NCBI RefSeq assembly: GCF_949987515.2
Contig: NC_082683.1
Span: forward strand, 126,008,582-126,072,581
Source of the DNA: Delphinus delphis
Taxonomy: Eukaryota > Chordata > Mammalia > Artiodactyla > Delphinidae
Direction of reading: 5' to 3'
Length of the DNA: 64,000 bases
The notes beneath the pieces were generated by a model. That model was not told where the DNA came from. It did not search any database and saw only the letters and a list, made by a program, of their open reading frames with translations. The translations under genes and the position numbers were made by a program. Position 1 is the stretch's first letter; each line of letters opens with the position of its first letter. Shown here in pieces: positions 42,240 to 54,953 of this stretch.

Positions 42240-42655
42240 TATTTATGATAATAAACATGAATCACGATGAACTCACCGGCTATTAAATGCAGAGGCCATA
42301 AGTACTTCGATAGGATTTCCATAGAAACTCACTGTTAATTAGCTGGATCATTATTTGAACGCATTACTGAATTATCTTAGCAGTTGTGCAGCCAATTCCC
42401 TCAAAACTGGTCATTTCCAGCTGAGGGCAGTTAATGCCTTAACAAACTGGTCATTAACTCCAGCAACTGATTTTGTGGGAATTATTGCACTTATACCTTC
42501 AAGATTTTTTTTTTTCTTTTTAAAGAAATTTGCAGCTGTAGTTCAGCTGGAGCAAATGAAGGAGAAAAAAAGTCAGCTCTCTGGGCTGCTCTCACAATCG
42601 ATTTTCTGCCAATTAAAGGGGAAGCACATGCTGATGGGTTTTGAATTTTAAAATG
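42240..42655. promoter_or_regulatory. candidate conserved enhancer-like element
   Basis: Not a repeat I recognise. Three identical E-boxes CAGCTG are at 42418-42423, 42533-42538 and 42544-42549. A homeodomain-type core ttaattagct is at 42335-42344 and a CCAAT box at 42392-42396. The 12-mer AAACTGGTCATT occurs twice (42404-42415 and 42444-42455). Such packing is common in conserved developmental enhancers. Function and target are inferred, not seen. Confidence 0.35.
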
Positions 42656-42660
42656 TCTTC

Positions 42661-43143
42661 AGTTTTTTCCATCTCTGAAGTGATTAGTAAAAACACCATT
42701 TAGCTACTAATTTTGTAAGATACTTGGGATTTTCTATTCATAGTTCAGTCAAGCAGAAATATGAGTTCTGAACACCAGAACTCAAAGCCAAATTTCCACT
42801 GCTGCAGTAGACCCAGCCCAATACTTGGTAAAAGCAGAGTGAGAACACAAATTATGGGTCACATTATTAGCCAGATTCTCATTCCCTTCTGCACTCCATG
42901 TCTTCGTTCAAAGTAGAAAACTCCCTTCGAAGTCACAAAGGGTCCATGAAAAGATAAGAGAAGTGGGGATATAAGCACCCCTATATTAGAACAGAGCAGC
43001 ATTAAGGTGATAAATTACCCCTAGAAAGTCTATGTGAGTACAACATACTTCAAAAATCACAACTGCCTTTAAGTTTACTGTAGAGTTGGAGCCTTTAAAG
43101 CTCTACCACTATAGTTAAAATGCCACAGGCAAAACCACCACTT
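42661..43143. other. intron, no feature recognised
   Basis: Unassigned single-copy-looking sequence. Confidence 0.4.
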
Positions 43144-43157
43144 AAAAGATAATTGCA

Positions 43158-43367
43158 GGGCTTCCCTGCTGGCACAGTGGTTGAGATTCCGCCTGCCGAT
43201 GCAGGGGACACGGGTTCGTGCCCCGGTCCGGGAAGAGCCCACATGCCGCAGAGCGGCTGGGCCCGTGAGCCATGGCCGCTGAGCCTGTGCGTCTGGAGCC
43301 TGTGCTCTGCAACGGGAAAGGCCACAAAAGCGAGAGGCCTGCGTACCGCAAAAAAAAAAAAAAAAAA
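43158..43367 (+). mobile_element. CHR-type SINE, short form
   Basis: A full-length copy with A tail. The target duplication aaaagataattgca is at 43144-43157 and 43368-43381. Confidence 0.93.
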
Positions 43368-43381
43368 AAAAGATAATTGCA

Positions 43382-45449
43382 ACAATTATTGAACACATAT
43401 ATTGACTACACTGAAATACACTAAAAATATACTGCAGGTAGATTAGATGATCTTTTGTACACATTTCCATATCATTTTATGTTTAACTTATTAGCGCACA
43501 TACTGCAGATACATAACCAGCATGACTAGACAGACAGCCTTAGTTAAAACTTGAATTTGGAAAGACCAATTTTTAAGATTGCAATTCTACTGGATAGTCT
43601 TCTCTTCTAGAATGGATTTGTTCAGTCAAATCTAACAGAGATTTGAAATGAATAGATAAAAGCCAACGGTTTTTTAACCATGAGTACGGGGGGGAAAATG
43701 TCAGAATTTATAGGTTACGATGATCAGTATGAAAACAAGCATAACAATAGTTTTGTGATACAGTGGTTCATGGATAAATGTTTCTTGTGCTAAATTATTT
43801 AATTTAAAAACTATAAGAAACTGAAATTGTAAATCTACCATTAAGCTTAATAGCTTTGTCACATTAAGATGTATTCATGAAATAAGTACTCTAAAATTCA
43901 GCACTTTTGATATATTTCACTCTCTTTTAGTATGTACAACTGTACATTTCGCCATGTAGTTTATTTTTAAAATATTTTCAACATGTTTCAATTATTTTAT
44001 TACCTTGTCTGTAGTGTTCTTTTATCCAGAGCATAAAAGAACACTACAGACATGTAGCATGTTGTTTATCTACAACAACTTATTTATAATACACCTTACA
44101 AAATATGCATACTTGTAGTACAAAAGATATGGGCCAAAATAAAGCCCTTAACAATGGCTGCTTTCTAGCCTACAGGTCCACATCATTGACTTAATGTGCT
44201 TTGGTCAGCTTTTACCACCTAGAAATGGAGAGACCCCAGGCAATATTCACACACAGAGTATTGGAACCAGCTGGTGATAGAAGAATCCGAAGAAAAAAGG
44301 CTTCTTGATTTAATTGGGAAAACAGGAGGAAGCATAAATTTTACTGCCATTAATAACTTCAAGCAATCTTGATATGACTCTACTTCACCCTGACGGCCAG
44401 ACATGTGCTTTCTGTTAAAGTGTTTGCCACATCTGACCCCTATTGTTTGCTCACTTGATCAGGTAAGAAAATGTAGGTTTATTTATAGGATAAATGAGGC
44501 CTATTAAAATGAGAAACAGTGCAGTAGTCTATGACGAGCTGCGTACTGAAATAGATGTGTGAAATTCCATAACAGTTTTGTAATCAACAGGCCAAATGAA
44601 GTTATAAAAAAAAATCTACTTTAAGTTTCTTAAAGAAATCATCATAAACGCAACTTAGTTTTTTAAAAATGGAAAATACCTCCTAACTGGAAAATATTTT
44701 GACCATTTCCAGTTTTTAGTAAGTCAGAAAAGGTCATTTATAAAACATTATTCTCTTTAAAAAATAAAGACAAGCTTTATGTCTTCATTTTATGATACTT
44801 TAAAAATTATAAATTAAGTCATTAATATATAATGAAAAAAGTAAATTTAACATTATGGGGGAATTTCAAAGGTGTTCAGAACTTAACTTTTTCAATTTTC
44901 TTTTAAGGACATATGACAGAATGGTCACAGAAAATAACCCTTAATTTTTAAGTGATCAAAGTTTAGAGTCTAACAGTATCTACTCTGGCAATATCCAACA
45001 ATAAGGGAAATCAGACTTGTCTTAACCGGAAGAAATCAAACATTTATCACTTAACTCTTGACCTGGTCTGACTCCCTACATGTTGATAAAATCTTTCTAC
45101 AGCCTTGGAAAATGCCCTGAAACCCAGATTACCTAATGTAATCTAGATCAAGATGAATCAGGTGCCATTCTTACTCTCAAAACCATTCTGGGTCTACTCA
45201 CAGAATGTAGAAAAATTTATATCCATGTCGAGCACCTTAGAAACTCTAATTTACCTTCCATTGAAGAGAATATGGTCTAACATTTGGATCCATTTTGAAA
45301 TGATTCATGTGGAATTATGAAACAGGCACGACAATGTGCTATTGAATCTCGGAATCCTAATATTTCTGCCATAACCAATAAAATTAGTTTCATCAAATTA
45401 GCATAGATTCACAACTCTCAAATGTAAAGGAATCAAAATTTACACAGAT
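43382..45449. other. intron, single-copy, with a strong hairpin
   Basis: No named transposon. It holds the perfect hairpin at 44006-44052 and an enhancer-like patch at about 44150-44460 (see findings). Confidence 0.4.
44006..44052. repeat. perfect 20-bp inverted repeat with a 7-nt loop
   Basis: The left arm 44006-44025 (tgtctgtagtgttcttttat) is exactly complementary to the right arm 44033-44052. The loop is ccagagc. Pairing stops just outside the arms, so the stem is 20 bp. It is not the terminal repeat of any element I can name. Confidence 0.95.
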
Positions 45450-45910
45450 AGGGAAGAAAAGAAATGAGATGACAGCTAAAGGTAAAAGAGTGAAGAGTCA
45501 AGAAGAATATTAAGATGGATGAAATAATAGTATATTTGTATGTCAATAGGAATGATCTCATAGAGAGGGAAAAATTAATGATGTGGAACAGAGAGGAGAA
45601 CTGCTGGAGCAAGAATCTTGAGTAGCTGAGAGAATGAAATAGGGAGGGAGCATGGCTTATGGTAAGAGTAGAAGCAAAGTATAGACACAGATGTAGGCAG
45701 GAGGGTAACTGTGGCAAGAGAAACTCATGGAAGTTCTTTCTGACTGCTTCTATTTTCTCAGTGAAACAGGAAGCAAAACAAGGTAATGAGATGAGGATGA
45801 GGATAAGGTGTTGGATTTAGAAGAAGGTAGAGAAATGAAATTCTCACCTAAAAGAGTGACTAGACAAAGAAAATGTAGTATGACTGCTGGGTAGCATTAA
45901 AGGTCTAGTA
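45450..45910 (-). mobile_element. L2 LINE, antisense internal part
   Basis: Purine-rich. The phrases ttctttctgactgcttctat, then tctcagtgaaacaggaagca, and a block ending gactgctgggtagcattaaa match the 5'-ward part of reverse-complement L2 ORF2. The purine-rich minus-strand frame at 45433-45717 is a by-product. Confidence 0.6.
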
Positions 45911-46290
45911 CTGATTATCCAGAATTTTCTGTATGTTTCTGTCCCTCTGTGCTCAGGGTCTTCCACCTCCATTTTCCTACACCATGACATCCATCCCCCA
46001 ACTCCCTTCACAAAGCACCAAAGAAATTGTTACTAATATGTGAGTGGTCCAAAGGGCAAGGAAAGAAATATAACTAAATGTCTAAGTATAAGAGAAAATA
46101 AGGATTATCCTATGGAAACGGGAGTGTTTGGGTCTTGCCTAGAAATCCAAATATAAAATTAAGAAAATATATTTGGGGAAAACCAAACATGCTTTCTAGC
46201 TACATTTAACCTGCTAGTTTGAGACTCCTGATGTATTGTTACTGCCAGAAGTGTTTGCATTTAATGGGAATTAAAAGCTTTAAAAGAATG
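45911..46290. other. intron, no feature recognised
   Basis: Unassigned. Confidence 0.4.
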
Positions 46291-46298
46291 CTCTAGTT

Positions 46299-46773
46299 CA
46301 TTGGTTTTCAAAATGTGGTTTGAGGACCCCGAAAGGGGATCCACAAAGTCACACCATTTTTATAACAATCATAATATATTATTTTTTTACTCTCATTATT
46401 TCATAAGAGGCTACATGACATAATATATGTGGCATATATGACATACGATTTCACAGCATATTGTTGAGGGAGATATGAGAGCCAGCTGTTGTCTATTAAG
46501 TCTGACTATAAAGAGATTTGCAGAAGTAAAATTATGTCCACTCCTCTCAGTATTTTTTGTTTTGTTTTAGAAAAGAGTTATTTTTCATAAAAATATTTAT
46601 GTTAACATGTAGCAGGTTATTTTAAAATAAATATGTAACACTTTTTCAATTTTATTTTTGAATACAATAAATATCCATAAATATAACTCTGCATAAACAA
46701 AAAATCTCTGGGGGTCCTCAGTTATTGTTGAGAGTATTAAAATGTCCCAAGACCAAAAGTTTGAAAACTGATG
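46299..46773. mobile_element. hAT-type nonautonomous DNA transposon, 475 bp
   Basis: The ends CATTGGTTTTCAAA and, inverted, CATCAGTTTTCAAA form terminal inverted repeats. The flanking 8-mers ctctagtt and cactaatc agree at 5 of 8 bases, a decayed 8-bp hAT target duplication. The inside has ggctacatgacataat, agccagctgttgtctattaa and ggggtcctcagttattgttg, as in an old hAT-Charlie MITE of mammals. No transposase is present. Confidence 0.8.
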
Positions 46774-48299
46774 CACTAATCATTGAATTACAACAATCAC
46801 CTAATAAACAGGGAACTTATAAAACAGCAGAGAAAGTGTGGAAAGTGGTGATTGTCTATAATTTACAGGTAGCTACCTAATCTGCCTAACCATTAGGTTG
46901 TGGTGCCTATTCTATTTTTGTTTTAACAAATCCAAAAATTCACGTTTATAGGATAAGACCTGTATATTTTGTAAGGTTTATTCCCGTGAGTTTAAATTCC
47001 TTTGAAAATCAAGTTAAAAACTGAAAGGCTGACATGAAAACTCAGACATCACTCAATTTAAAATACGTATCAATGTCATCCACAAAGGGGGAAGAAAAAC
47101 TGTCATTTAACTCAAAATTGTCCCAAAGAGTTCATCAGTGAAATTTGGCAGTTTTTTAATAAAATTATTAAGTATGGACCCTGTAATACACTGTCTCTGT
47201 GATGTTTAAGCTTTATGCACGATGCGATGTCATGCTGAACTAGGATCTTCCAAAGAATACATTTCAGTTGTATTTTTATGCTTGCTTCTGTGCTAACATC
47301 ATCCCCAAGCACATTAAACAATATTCAGGCTATGAAACATCCAAGCCAAAGCAACTGAGAGGCAAATAAGAAAAACATTATTTGCCTGGTTGCATCTGAC
47401 AGAAAGCTAAGAAAATTTAGTTTTTCAAGTTACTTTTGAAACACTGTCAGTGCATTCTCCAGGGAACTGAAGAATACACTACGACAAGGAATTTCCTTGC
47501 CATCTCCCAACCCAGGATATTCTGACATAAGGAAGCACTCTTGAGACATATCAATGTCAAACGGTTTAAGGACTTATGACAAGGGAATATTTTTTTTAAT
47601 GATCTGATTCCTAGATGAGCCAAAAAATCTTTGAACACTTTAAAAAGTTAACTCAATATCATAAAAAACCTGAACAAACTGTCTAACAATTACATAAGTA
47701 AAGCCAAACTTCGTAGGTCCAATTCAATTTGCAAATAATCACAATTGATGAAACCATTGGCTATGATAGGTCTCCCAGATGGTAACATAAAGTTACTAAG
47801 CATAAGAAACTATGTCACGTACAGGGATTAATAGTACTGAAAAGATTATAGATTGATACTGAACTAAGCAGAGATAAGTTTAAGATCTTTATGAAATCTT
47901 AGGAAAATAAAATATCAAAAAATGAAATAAGAAATGAATAATTTTGGTGGTATTTAGGAAAATAAAAACAAAGGAATTTAGATATAAGATTTTATAACCT
48001 TTAGATATAAGGTTTTCCAAGGACCCAAGTAAAAATTTTGAAATATTTGGGGAAATAATGCCTTCTTTCTCTATGCCTAGGAAAAGATCAAAACTATTCA
48101 AGCAAATTAATTTCAGGATAAGTTGAGAAAGAACATTTTAAATGCTGATTTCTAAAATTCCTTATTAATCCCTTTATGTGTTCCTGATGTCAAAGGAAAA
48201 AGCTAAATTCAAAATTTCTAAATGAAATACTCATATGATAAAACAATATCAATATAATTTTTAGTTCTGTTGAACTACAATATTTGGTTCTGTTCAGAG

Positions 48300-48372
48300 C
48301 CTCACATGGCAAAAGAGCTGAGCTATAACATAACTTCTTTACCTTTAATAATTATTCAAATCACAAAACCTT
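48300..48372. repeat. dispersed repeat of unknown type, copy 1
   Basis: cctcacatggcaaaagagct to aattattcaaatcacaaaa. About four-fifths of the bases match copy 2 at 55119-55192, 6.8 kb away in the same orientation. I cannot place it in a known family. Confidence 0.8.
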
Positions 48373-49254
48373 CCTCAAGTACATATTTTTTTTCCAGTTA
48401 TTTGGCAATTCTCACAACAGCAGGGGTCGCAATGTACTAGTTAAATGTTTCAGGACACAAGGGAAGGGGATTAAATGTTCATATAGCACAACTTTATTAG
48501 AGCCTGAAATATTCATGATTCATTATACTCTAGTTAAAATAATTTATTATTAAGTATAAAAAGATTTTTCAGTTATGGGGTCCCCAAATAATAATAAAGA
48601 AAACCTACTTAATATCTGATAGCATTTCCAGTTGAAACAGCATCCCTTAAAAATCACTTCTGAAAAGTTCTACCAGATGTATAGCTCTACAAAAGTGCTT
48701 CTACATTTTTTGCATCTTTTAAAAATTGATTTCTATATATAAATGGGTAATTTTAAATTCAGACAGTCATTTGTCAACGTGAACATATAATGAACAAAGA
48801 ATTTTTATCTAATGAAAAAAGCAAACTGACCAGTCATATTATAAACTATATGCTCTTTAATTCCTTCTCCATAACTACAGTGAAGAGAATGTACCTCAAA
48901 TTCTTTAAATATTTGATTTACAGAAGGTTTTTTTTTCCCTTTCAAAAAAAATTTCAATTCCACGGAATCATTCCAAGTACTAGCCAAGGAGTAACCTAGA
49001 TAATTTAGATTATCTACTGTTCAACACATTAAAAATCCAAAAGAGACAGTGATATTTCTGAAGATTTGAAGGAAAATATGTCTAATCACTTCTCCTATTT
49101 CAGTTTTCTAACTGAACATCAAATCAGAGGACATAAAATCAATGATTAAGTCATAAGTAGAATTTAAAAAGAATAGAAAAAATAGAAAATATAGTGCATT
49201 GCACATAGAAATGGCAAAATACTGCTTCATGAACGTTTAAAAAATTACATATAT

Positions 49255-49345
49255 TAAAACACTGTGTAATATATATCACAAAATATAGTGTATATTAATA
49301 TACACACATACATACACATACATATACATCACATACACATGTGAG
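49255..49345. repeat. AT/ACAT-rich simple repeat
   Basis: tatatatca, atattaatata and acacacatacatacacatac follow each other. This is a compound, interrupted microsatellite. Confidence 0.8.
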
Positions 49346-50069
49346 TACTGGGTTGCAATGTACAACATAATACTATAGTCTGGGGTAAAAGATATTTGAA
49401 AGGCACTGCTCTAGATGAATTATTTCCTATGCCTTTAAAATCTATGCTCTCTATAATTCCAATTTCTATATAATTGTAGTGGCCAAAAATGAGAGATATT
49501 AAATATATCTTGAACTACTCAATTGAGAAGTTTAGTTTATTGTGTTAGGAGTTGATTTAATTTTCCGCACATAAAACATATACATTAACAAATGTAAAAA
49601 AAAACCATTCTATTAATCACTTATCAGGAAATCATTTAGTATACACTACATATAATTTCTCTGAACACAGCAAAGAGTACAATCAAACAAAATAGGTTCT
49701 TCAGTCAAAAGAAATGTTACAAGGTCCATGCAATAAATGTTACTAGGAAGAGAACCCTTTGGGCATTCATTTGGAATTTCATTTTTAACAAAATACACGT
49801 TTCAAATAAGTTCAGTTGTCAGTTTCCAAGACCACAGGAGATTAGAAATATATCATTAGAGGAAAGGAAAATTGCTGCCATGGAATTGCTGCTGGTACAA
49901 AAGAAATGAGAAGTGACAGCCAAGGACAAGTGAGGAAAACAGAAAAACTGTATATAAAAATTAAAAATACATAGCATTCTGGGGCCATTTAGCAAAGGGA
50001 AGTACTTGAGCATAGTAATATTTACAGCCCTGTATAATAAATTATCTTCAGAATTACAAATTTGAATCA

Positions 50070-50165
50070 ATGATAATGAAAAAAATAGCAATTACTTATA
50101 TAGCACTTGAGCCAGGCACTCTGGCTCCAAACCCCACGGTTTTAACCCCTACAACATTATACTGC
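50070..50165 (-). mobile_element. MIR SINE, antisense scrap
   Basis: gagccaggcactctggctcc, then ggttttaacccctacaacat and atactgc match the inverted tRNA-related head of MIR. Confidence 0.6.
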
Positions 50166-50389
50166 TTCTCAATAAAAATTTAAATTATGTTTATGTATTA
50201 AGGTAAACTTAAGAAAATATTTAAGAACAATGTAATCAATTTTTAAATACAAAATGATTAAATACCCTTAATGATTTAAGCCTGGAAAACATACTTATCA
50301 AAAAAGACCCATTTCTGGATAACAATTATTTGTGTTCTACATATATTTACATTAATTTCACTTATAATATTTTTATATTCACTAATATT

Positions 50390-50600
50390 TACTGCATTAT
50401 ATCATTTAACCCTTCCCTATTAATATGTACCATTATTATCTACATACCGGAGATGAGAAAACTGACATATGGGTTAAGTAATTTGTACAATATCACATAG
50501 CTAGTAACTGATAAAGCCAATATTCAATATAGTCTGGCTCCAGAATTCTAGCTTTTATTCAAAGTGCTCTGTGCCACTACAGTGGCAAGGTATACTACAT
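50390..50600 (-). mobile_element. MIR SINE, antisense
   Basis: atatcatttaacccttccct, cggagatgagaaaactgaca, ttaagtaatttgtacaatat, acatagctagtaactgataa, then agtctggctccagaattcta give most of an inverted MIR. Confidence 0.75.
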
Positions 50601-51246
50601 ACGGTAATATTTGCAGTAATGTCTCAGGATATACTCTTTAAGAGATTCTGGTAATCCTGGAAACCCAGCTAAAATTCAGAAAAATTTTTAAATATCTTTC
50701 AGGATCATTAGGCTGCATGCTTACCAATGTTCCACTTCTAATCCTTCCAGGCATTTGCCTACCCCACTTAAAGTTCTACACGGCTATGTGATTTGCTTTA
50801 TCAATGGAAATGTAAACAAAAATGATATTTGTTACTTCAAAGTGGAAGCCTTTAAGTTTGCAATTATCCATTTTCTCTGTTTTCCCTTCCCCAATGCCAC
50901 AGTGACCTGGAGGCTTTGTTAGTGGGTCCTTGACTGATACTAACATGAACCAGCAGTTTCTACTTACTTATAGTGGATATAAATATGAGCAAAAAATAAA
51001 ACTTTTTTCTATTTTAAGCTACTGAGATATTAGGGTTATTTATTAATAATCATAGGCTTGTCCTCCTGACTAATACATTTAATAAATAGGTTTTTCTGGG
51101 AAGTGATGGATAAAAGGGCTATTTTGAGGACTTAATAAAATAGTAACAATTCTGAAGTTTAGAAAATGGTTATGTTCCAGAAGTTCATACAGAATCAGTT
51201 ACTTGGAATTTGGAAGATTTTTTTCCCCCATAGGCTCATCTTATAA
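50601..51246. other. intron, no feature recognised
   Basis: Unassigned. Confidence 0.4.
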
Positions 51247-51257
51247 AAGGGCCTACA

Positions 51258-51483
51258 GGGCTTCCCTGGTGGCGCAGTGGTTGGGAGTCTGCCTGCCGAT
51301 GCAGGGGACATGGGTTCGTGCCCCGGTCCGGGAAGATCCCACATGCCACGGAGCAGGTGGGCCCGTGAGCCATGGCCACTGGGCCTGCGCATCTGGAGCC
51401 TGTGCTCCGCAACGGGAGAGGCCACAACAGTGAGAGGCCTTCGTACTGCCAAAAAAAACCAAAAACAAACAAAAACACAAAGG
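51258..51483 (+). mobile_element. CHR-type SINE, short form
   Basis: A full-length copy with an A-rich tail that carries C interruptions (aaaccaaaaacaaacaaaaa). The target duplication aagggcctaca is at 51247-51257 and 51484-51494. Confidence 0.93.
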
Positions 51484-51494
51484 AAGGGCCTACA

Positions 51495-51810
51495 TAAGCT
51501 TATTTAACCCATAATTTAAATGAAAAACAACTGAAAATAACAGTGGCATTAAATAAATAAATAAAAAGCATGTGAAATACTTGTAGGTATTCTGAACATG
51601 TGTAGACATTTTGAAGCATTTTATAGAAGTTGGAAGGCACTGTTCTAGTATATTTTAATTTCTCTTCAGTATGTACGTTTTCTCCCTTTCCTTAATCCTG
51701 GAATATCAGAAGATATTCTCTTTTGTTTACTACACATGACTTTCATTGCTTCCATGATTTGTAAGTGGAAGGCAAAGGAGGAAATAAAGTTATCAAGCAA
51801 AAAACATATA
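51495..51810. other. intron, no feature recognised
   Basis: Short; contains an AAAT run near 51552. Confidence 0.4.
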
Positions 51811-51819
51811 AACATTTGA

Positions 51820-54566
51820 TAGCAAGATCAATAAAACTAAAAGCTGGTTCTTTGAGAAGATAAACAAAATTGATAAACCATTAGCCAGACTCATCAAGAA
51901 AATAGGGAGAAGACTCAAATCAACAGAATTAGAAATGAAAAAGAAGTAACAACTGACACTGCAGAAATACAAAGGATCATGAGAGATTACTACAATCAAC
52001 TATATGCCAATAAAATGGACAACCTGGAAGAAATGGACAAATCCTAGAAAAGCACAATCTTCTGAGACTGAAACACAAAGAAACAGAAAATATAAACAGA
52101 CCAATCAGAAGCACTGAAATTGAGACTGTGATTAAAAGTCTTCCAGCAAACAAAAGCCCAGGACCAGAGGGCTTCACAGGTGAATTCTATCAAACATTTA
52201 GACAAGAGCTAACACCTATCCTCAAACTCTTCCAAAATATAGCAGAGGGAGGAACACTCCCAATCTCATTCTACAAGGCCACCATCACCCAGATACCAAA
52301 ACCCGATAAAGATGTCACAAAGAAAGAAAACTACAGGCCAATAGCACTGATGAAAATAGATGCAAAAATCCTCAACAAAATACTAGCGAACAGAATCCAA
52401 CAGCACATTAAAAGGATCATACACCATGATCAACTGGGGTTTATCCCAGGAATGCAAGGATTCTTTAATATATGCAAATCAATCAATGTGATACACCATA
52501 TTAACAAATTGAAGGAGAAAAACCATATGACCTCAACAGATGCAGAAAAAGCTTTTGAAAAAATTCAACACCCATTTATGATAAAAACCCTAGAGAAAGT
52601 AGGCATAGAAGGAACTTACCTCAACATAATAAAGGCAATATATGACAAACCCACAGCCAACATCATTCTCAATGGTGAAAAACTGAAACCATTCCCACTA
52701 AGATCAGGAACAAGACAAGGTTGGCCACTCTCACCACTATTATTCAACATAGTTTTGGAAATTTTAGCCACAGCAATCAGAGAAGAAAAAGAAATAAAAG
52801 GAATCCAAATCAGAAAAGAAGATGTAAAGCTGTCACTATTTGCAGATGACATGATACTATACATAGAGAATCCTAAAGATGCTATCAGAAAACTACTAGA
52901 GCTAATCAATGAATTTGGTAAAGTAGTAGGATACAAAATTAATTAACAGAAATTTCTTGCGTTCTTATACAATAAGGATGAAAACTCTGAAAGAGAAATG
53001 AAGGAAACACTCCCATTCACCATTGCAACAAAAAGAATAAAACACCTAAGAATAAACCGATCTAAGGAGACAAAAGACCTGTATGCAGAAAACTATAAGA
53101 CACTGTGAAAGAAATTAAAGATGACACAAATAGATGGAAAGATATAGCACGTTCTTGGATTGGAAGAATCAACATTGTGAAAATGACTATACTACCCAAA
53201 GCAATCTACAGATTCAATGCAATCCCTATCAAACTACCAATGGCATTTTTCACAGAACTAGAGCAAAAAATTTCACAATTTGTATGGAAACACAACAGAC
53301 CCCGAATAGCCACAGCAATCTTGAGAAAGAAAAATGGAACTGGAGGAATAAGGCTCCCAGACTTCAGACTATACTACAAAGCTACAGTAATCAATAGAGT
53401 ATGGTACTGGCACAAAAACAGAAATATAGATCAATGGAACAGGATAGAAAGCCCAGAGATAAACCCACACACATATAGTCACCTTATTTTTGATAAAGAA
53501 GGCAAGAATATACAATGGAAAAAAGACAGCCTCTGCAATAGTGGTGCTGGGAAAACTGGACAGCTACATGTAAAAGAATGAAGCTAGAACACTCCCTAAC
53601 ACCATACACAAAAATAAACTCAAAATGGATTAAAGACCTAAATATAAGGCCAGACACTATAAAACTCTTAGAGGAAAACATAGGCAGAACACTCTATGAC
53701 ATAAATCACAGCAAGGTCCTTTTTAACCCACCTCCTAGAGGAATGGAAATAAAAACAAAAATAAACAGATGAGACCTAATGAAACTTAAAAGCTTCTGCA
53801 CAGCAAAGGAAACCATAAACAAGATGAAAAGACAACCCTCAGAATGGGAGAAAATATTTGCAAATGAAGCAACTGACAAAGGATTAATCTCCAAAATTTA
53901 CAAGCAGCTCATGCAGCTCAGTATCAGAAAAACAAACAACCCAATCGAAAAATGGGCAGAAGACCTAAATAGACATTTCTCTAAAGAAGATACACAGATT
54001 GCCAACAAACACATGAAAGGACGCTCTACATACTAATCATTAAAGAAATGCAAATCAAAACTACGGTGAGGTATCACCTCACACCTCATACCAGTCAGAA
54101 TGACCATCATCAAATAAATCTACAAACAATAAATGCTGGAGAGGGTGTGGAGAAAAGAGAACCCTCCTGTGCTGTTGGTGGGAATGTAAATTGATACAAC
54201 CACTATGGAAAACAGTATGGAGGTTCCTTAAAAATCTAAAAATAGAACTACCATATGACCCAGCAATCCCACTACTGGGCATATACGCTGAGAAAACCAT
54301 AATTCAAACAGAGTCATGTACCACAATGTTCACTGCAGCTCAATTTACAATAGCCCGGACATGGAAGCAACCTAGGTGTCCATCAACAGATGAATGCATA
54401 AAGAAGATGTGGTACATATATACAATGGAATATTACTCAGCCATAAAAGGAAATGAAATTGAGTTATTTGCAGTGAGGTGGATGGACCTAGAGTCTGTCA
54501 TACAGAGTGAAGTAAGTCAGAATGAGAAAAACAAATACTGTATGCTAACACATATATGTGGAATTA
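51820..54566 (+). pseudogene. L1 ORF2 remnant with reverse transcriptase domain
   Basis: The frame is open from 52128 to 52946 (272 codons). It carries [54 protein letters not shown] and the catalytic FADD at 52839-52850. A TAA at about 52944 stops it in KIN. Later frames (53105-53581, 53779-54036, 54191-54613) are separated by frameshifts. The ORF2 stop is itself lost: the usual ggaatctaa is ggaattaaa. Confidence 0.92.
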
Positions 54567-54944
54567 AAAAAAAAAAAGTGGTTCTGAAGGACCTAGGGGT
54601 AAGACAGGAATAAAGACACAGACCTACTAGAGAATGGCCTTGAGTATATGGTGAGGGGGAAAGGTAAGCTGTGACAAAGTAAGAGAGTGGCATGGACATC
54701 TATATACTACCAAACGTAAAATATATAGCTAATGGGAAGCAGCCGCATAGCACAGGGAGATCAGTTCGGTGCTTTGTGACCACCTAGAGGGGTGGGATAG
54801 GGAGGATGGGAGGGACACACAGGAGGCAAGAGATATGGGGATATATGTATATGTATAGCTGATTCACTTTGTTATAAAGCAGAAACTAACACAACATTAT
54901 AAAGCAGTTATACCCCAATAAAGATGTTTAAAAAAAGAAAAATG
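51820..54944 (+). mobile_element. young 5'-truncated L1 LINE (about 3.1 kb)
   Basis: The longest intact-looking L1 here after the 18.9-kb copy. It starts just before the RT domain (agatcaataaaactaaaagc) and runs through ORF2 and the 3' UTR to acattataaagcagttatac with a short A-rich tail. The target duplication aacatttga is at 51811-51819 and 54945-54953. It lacks the endonuclease half, ORF1 and the promoter, and so is immobile. Confidence 0.93.
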
Positions 54945-54953
54945 AACATTTGA

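Larger units (their letters stand above)
46782..50069. other. long intronic stretch, mostly single-copy
   Basis: No transposon named in about 3.3 kb. An AT/ACAT-rich simple repeat lies at about 49255-49345. The 48300-48372 segment recurs at 55119-55192 (separate entries). Short frames here lack any protein resemblance. Confidence 0.4.
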
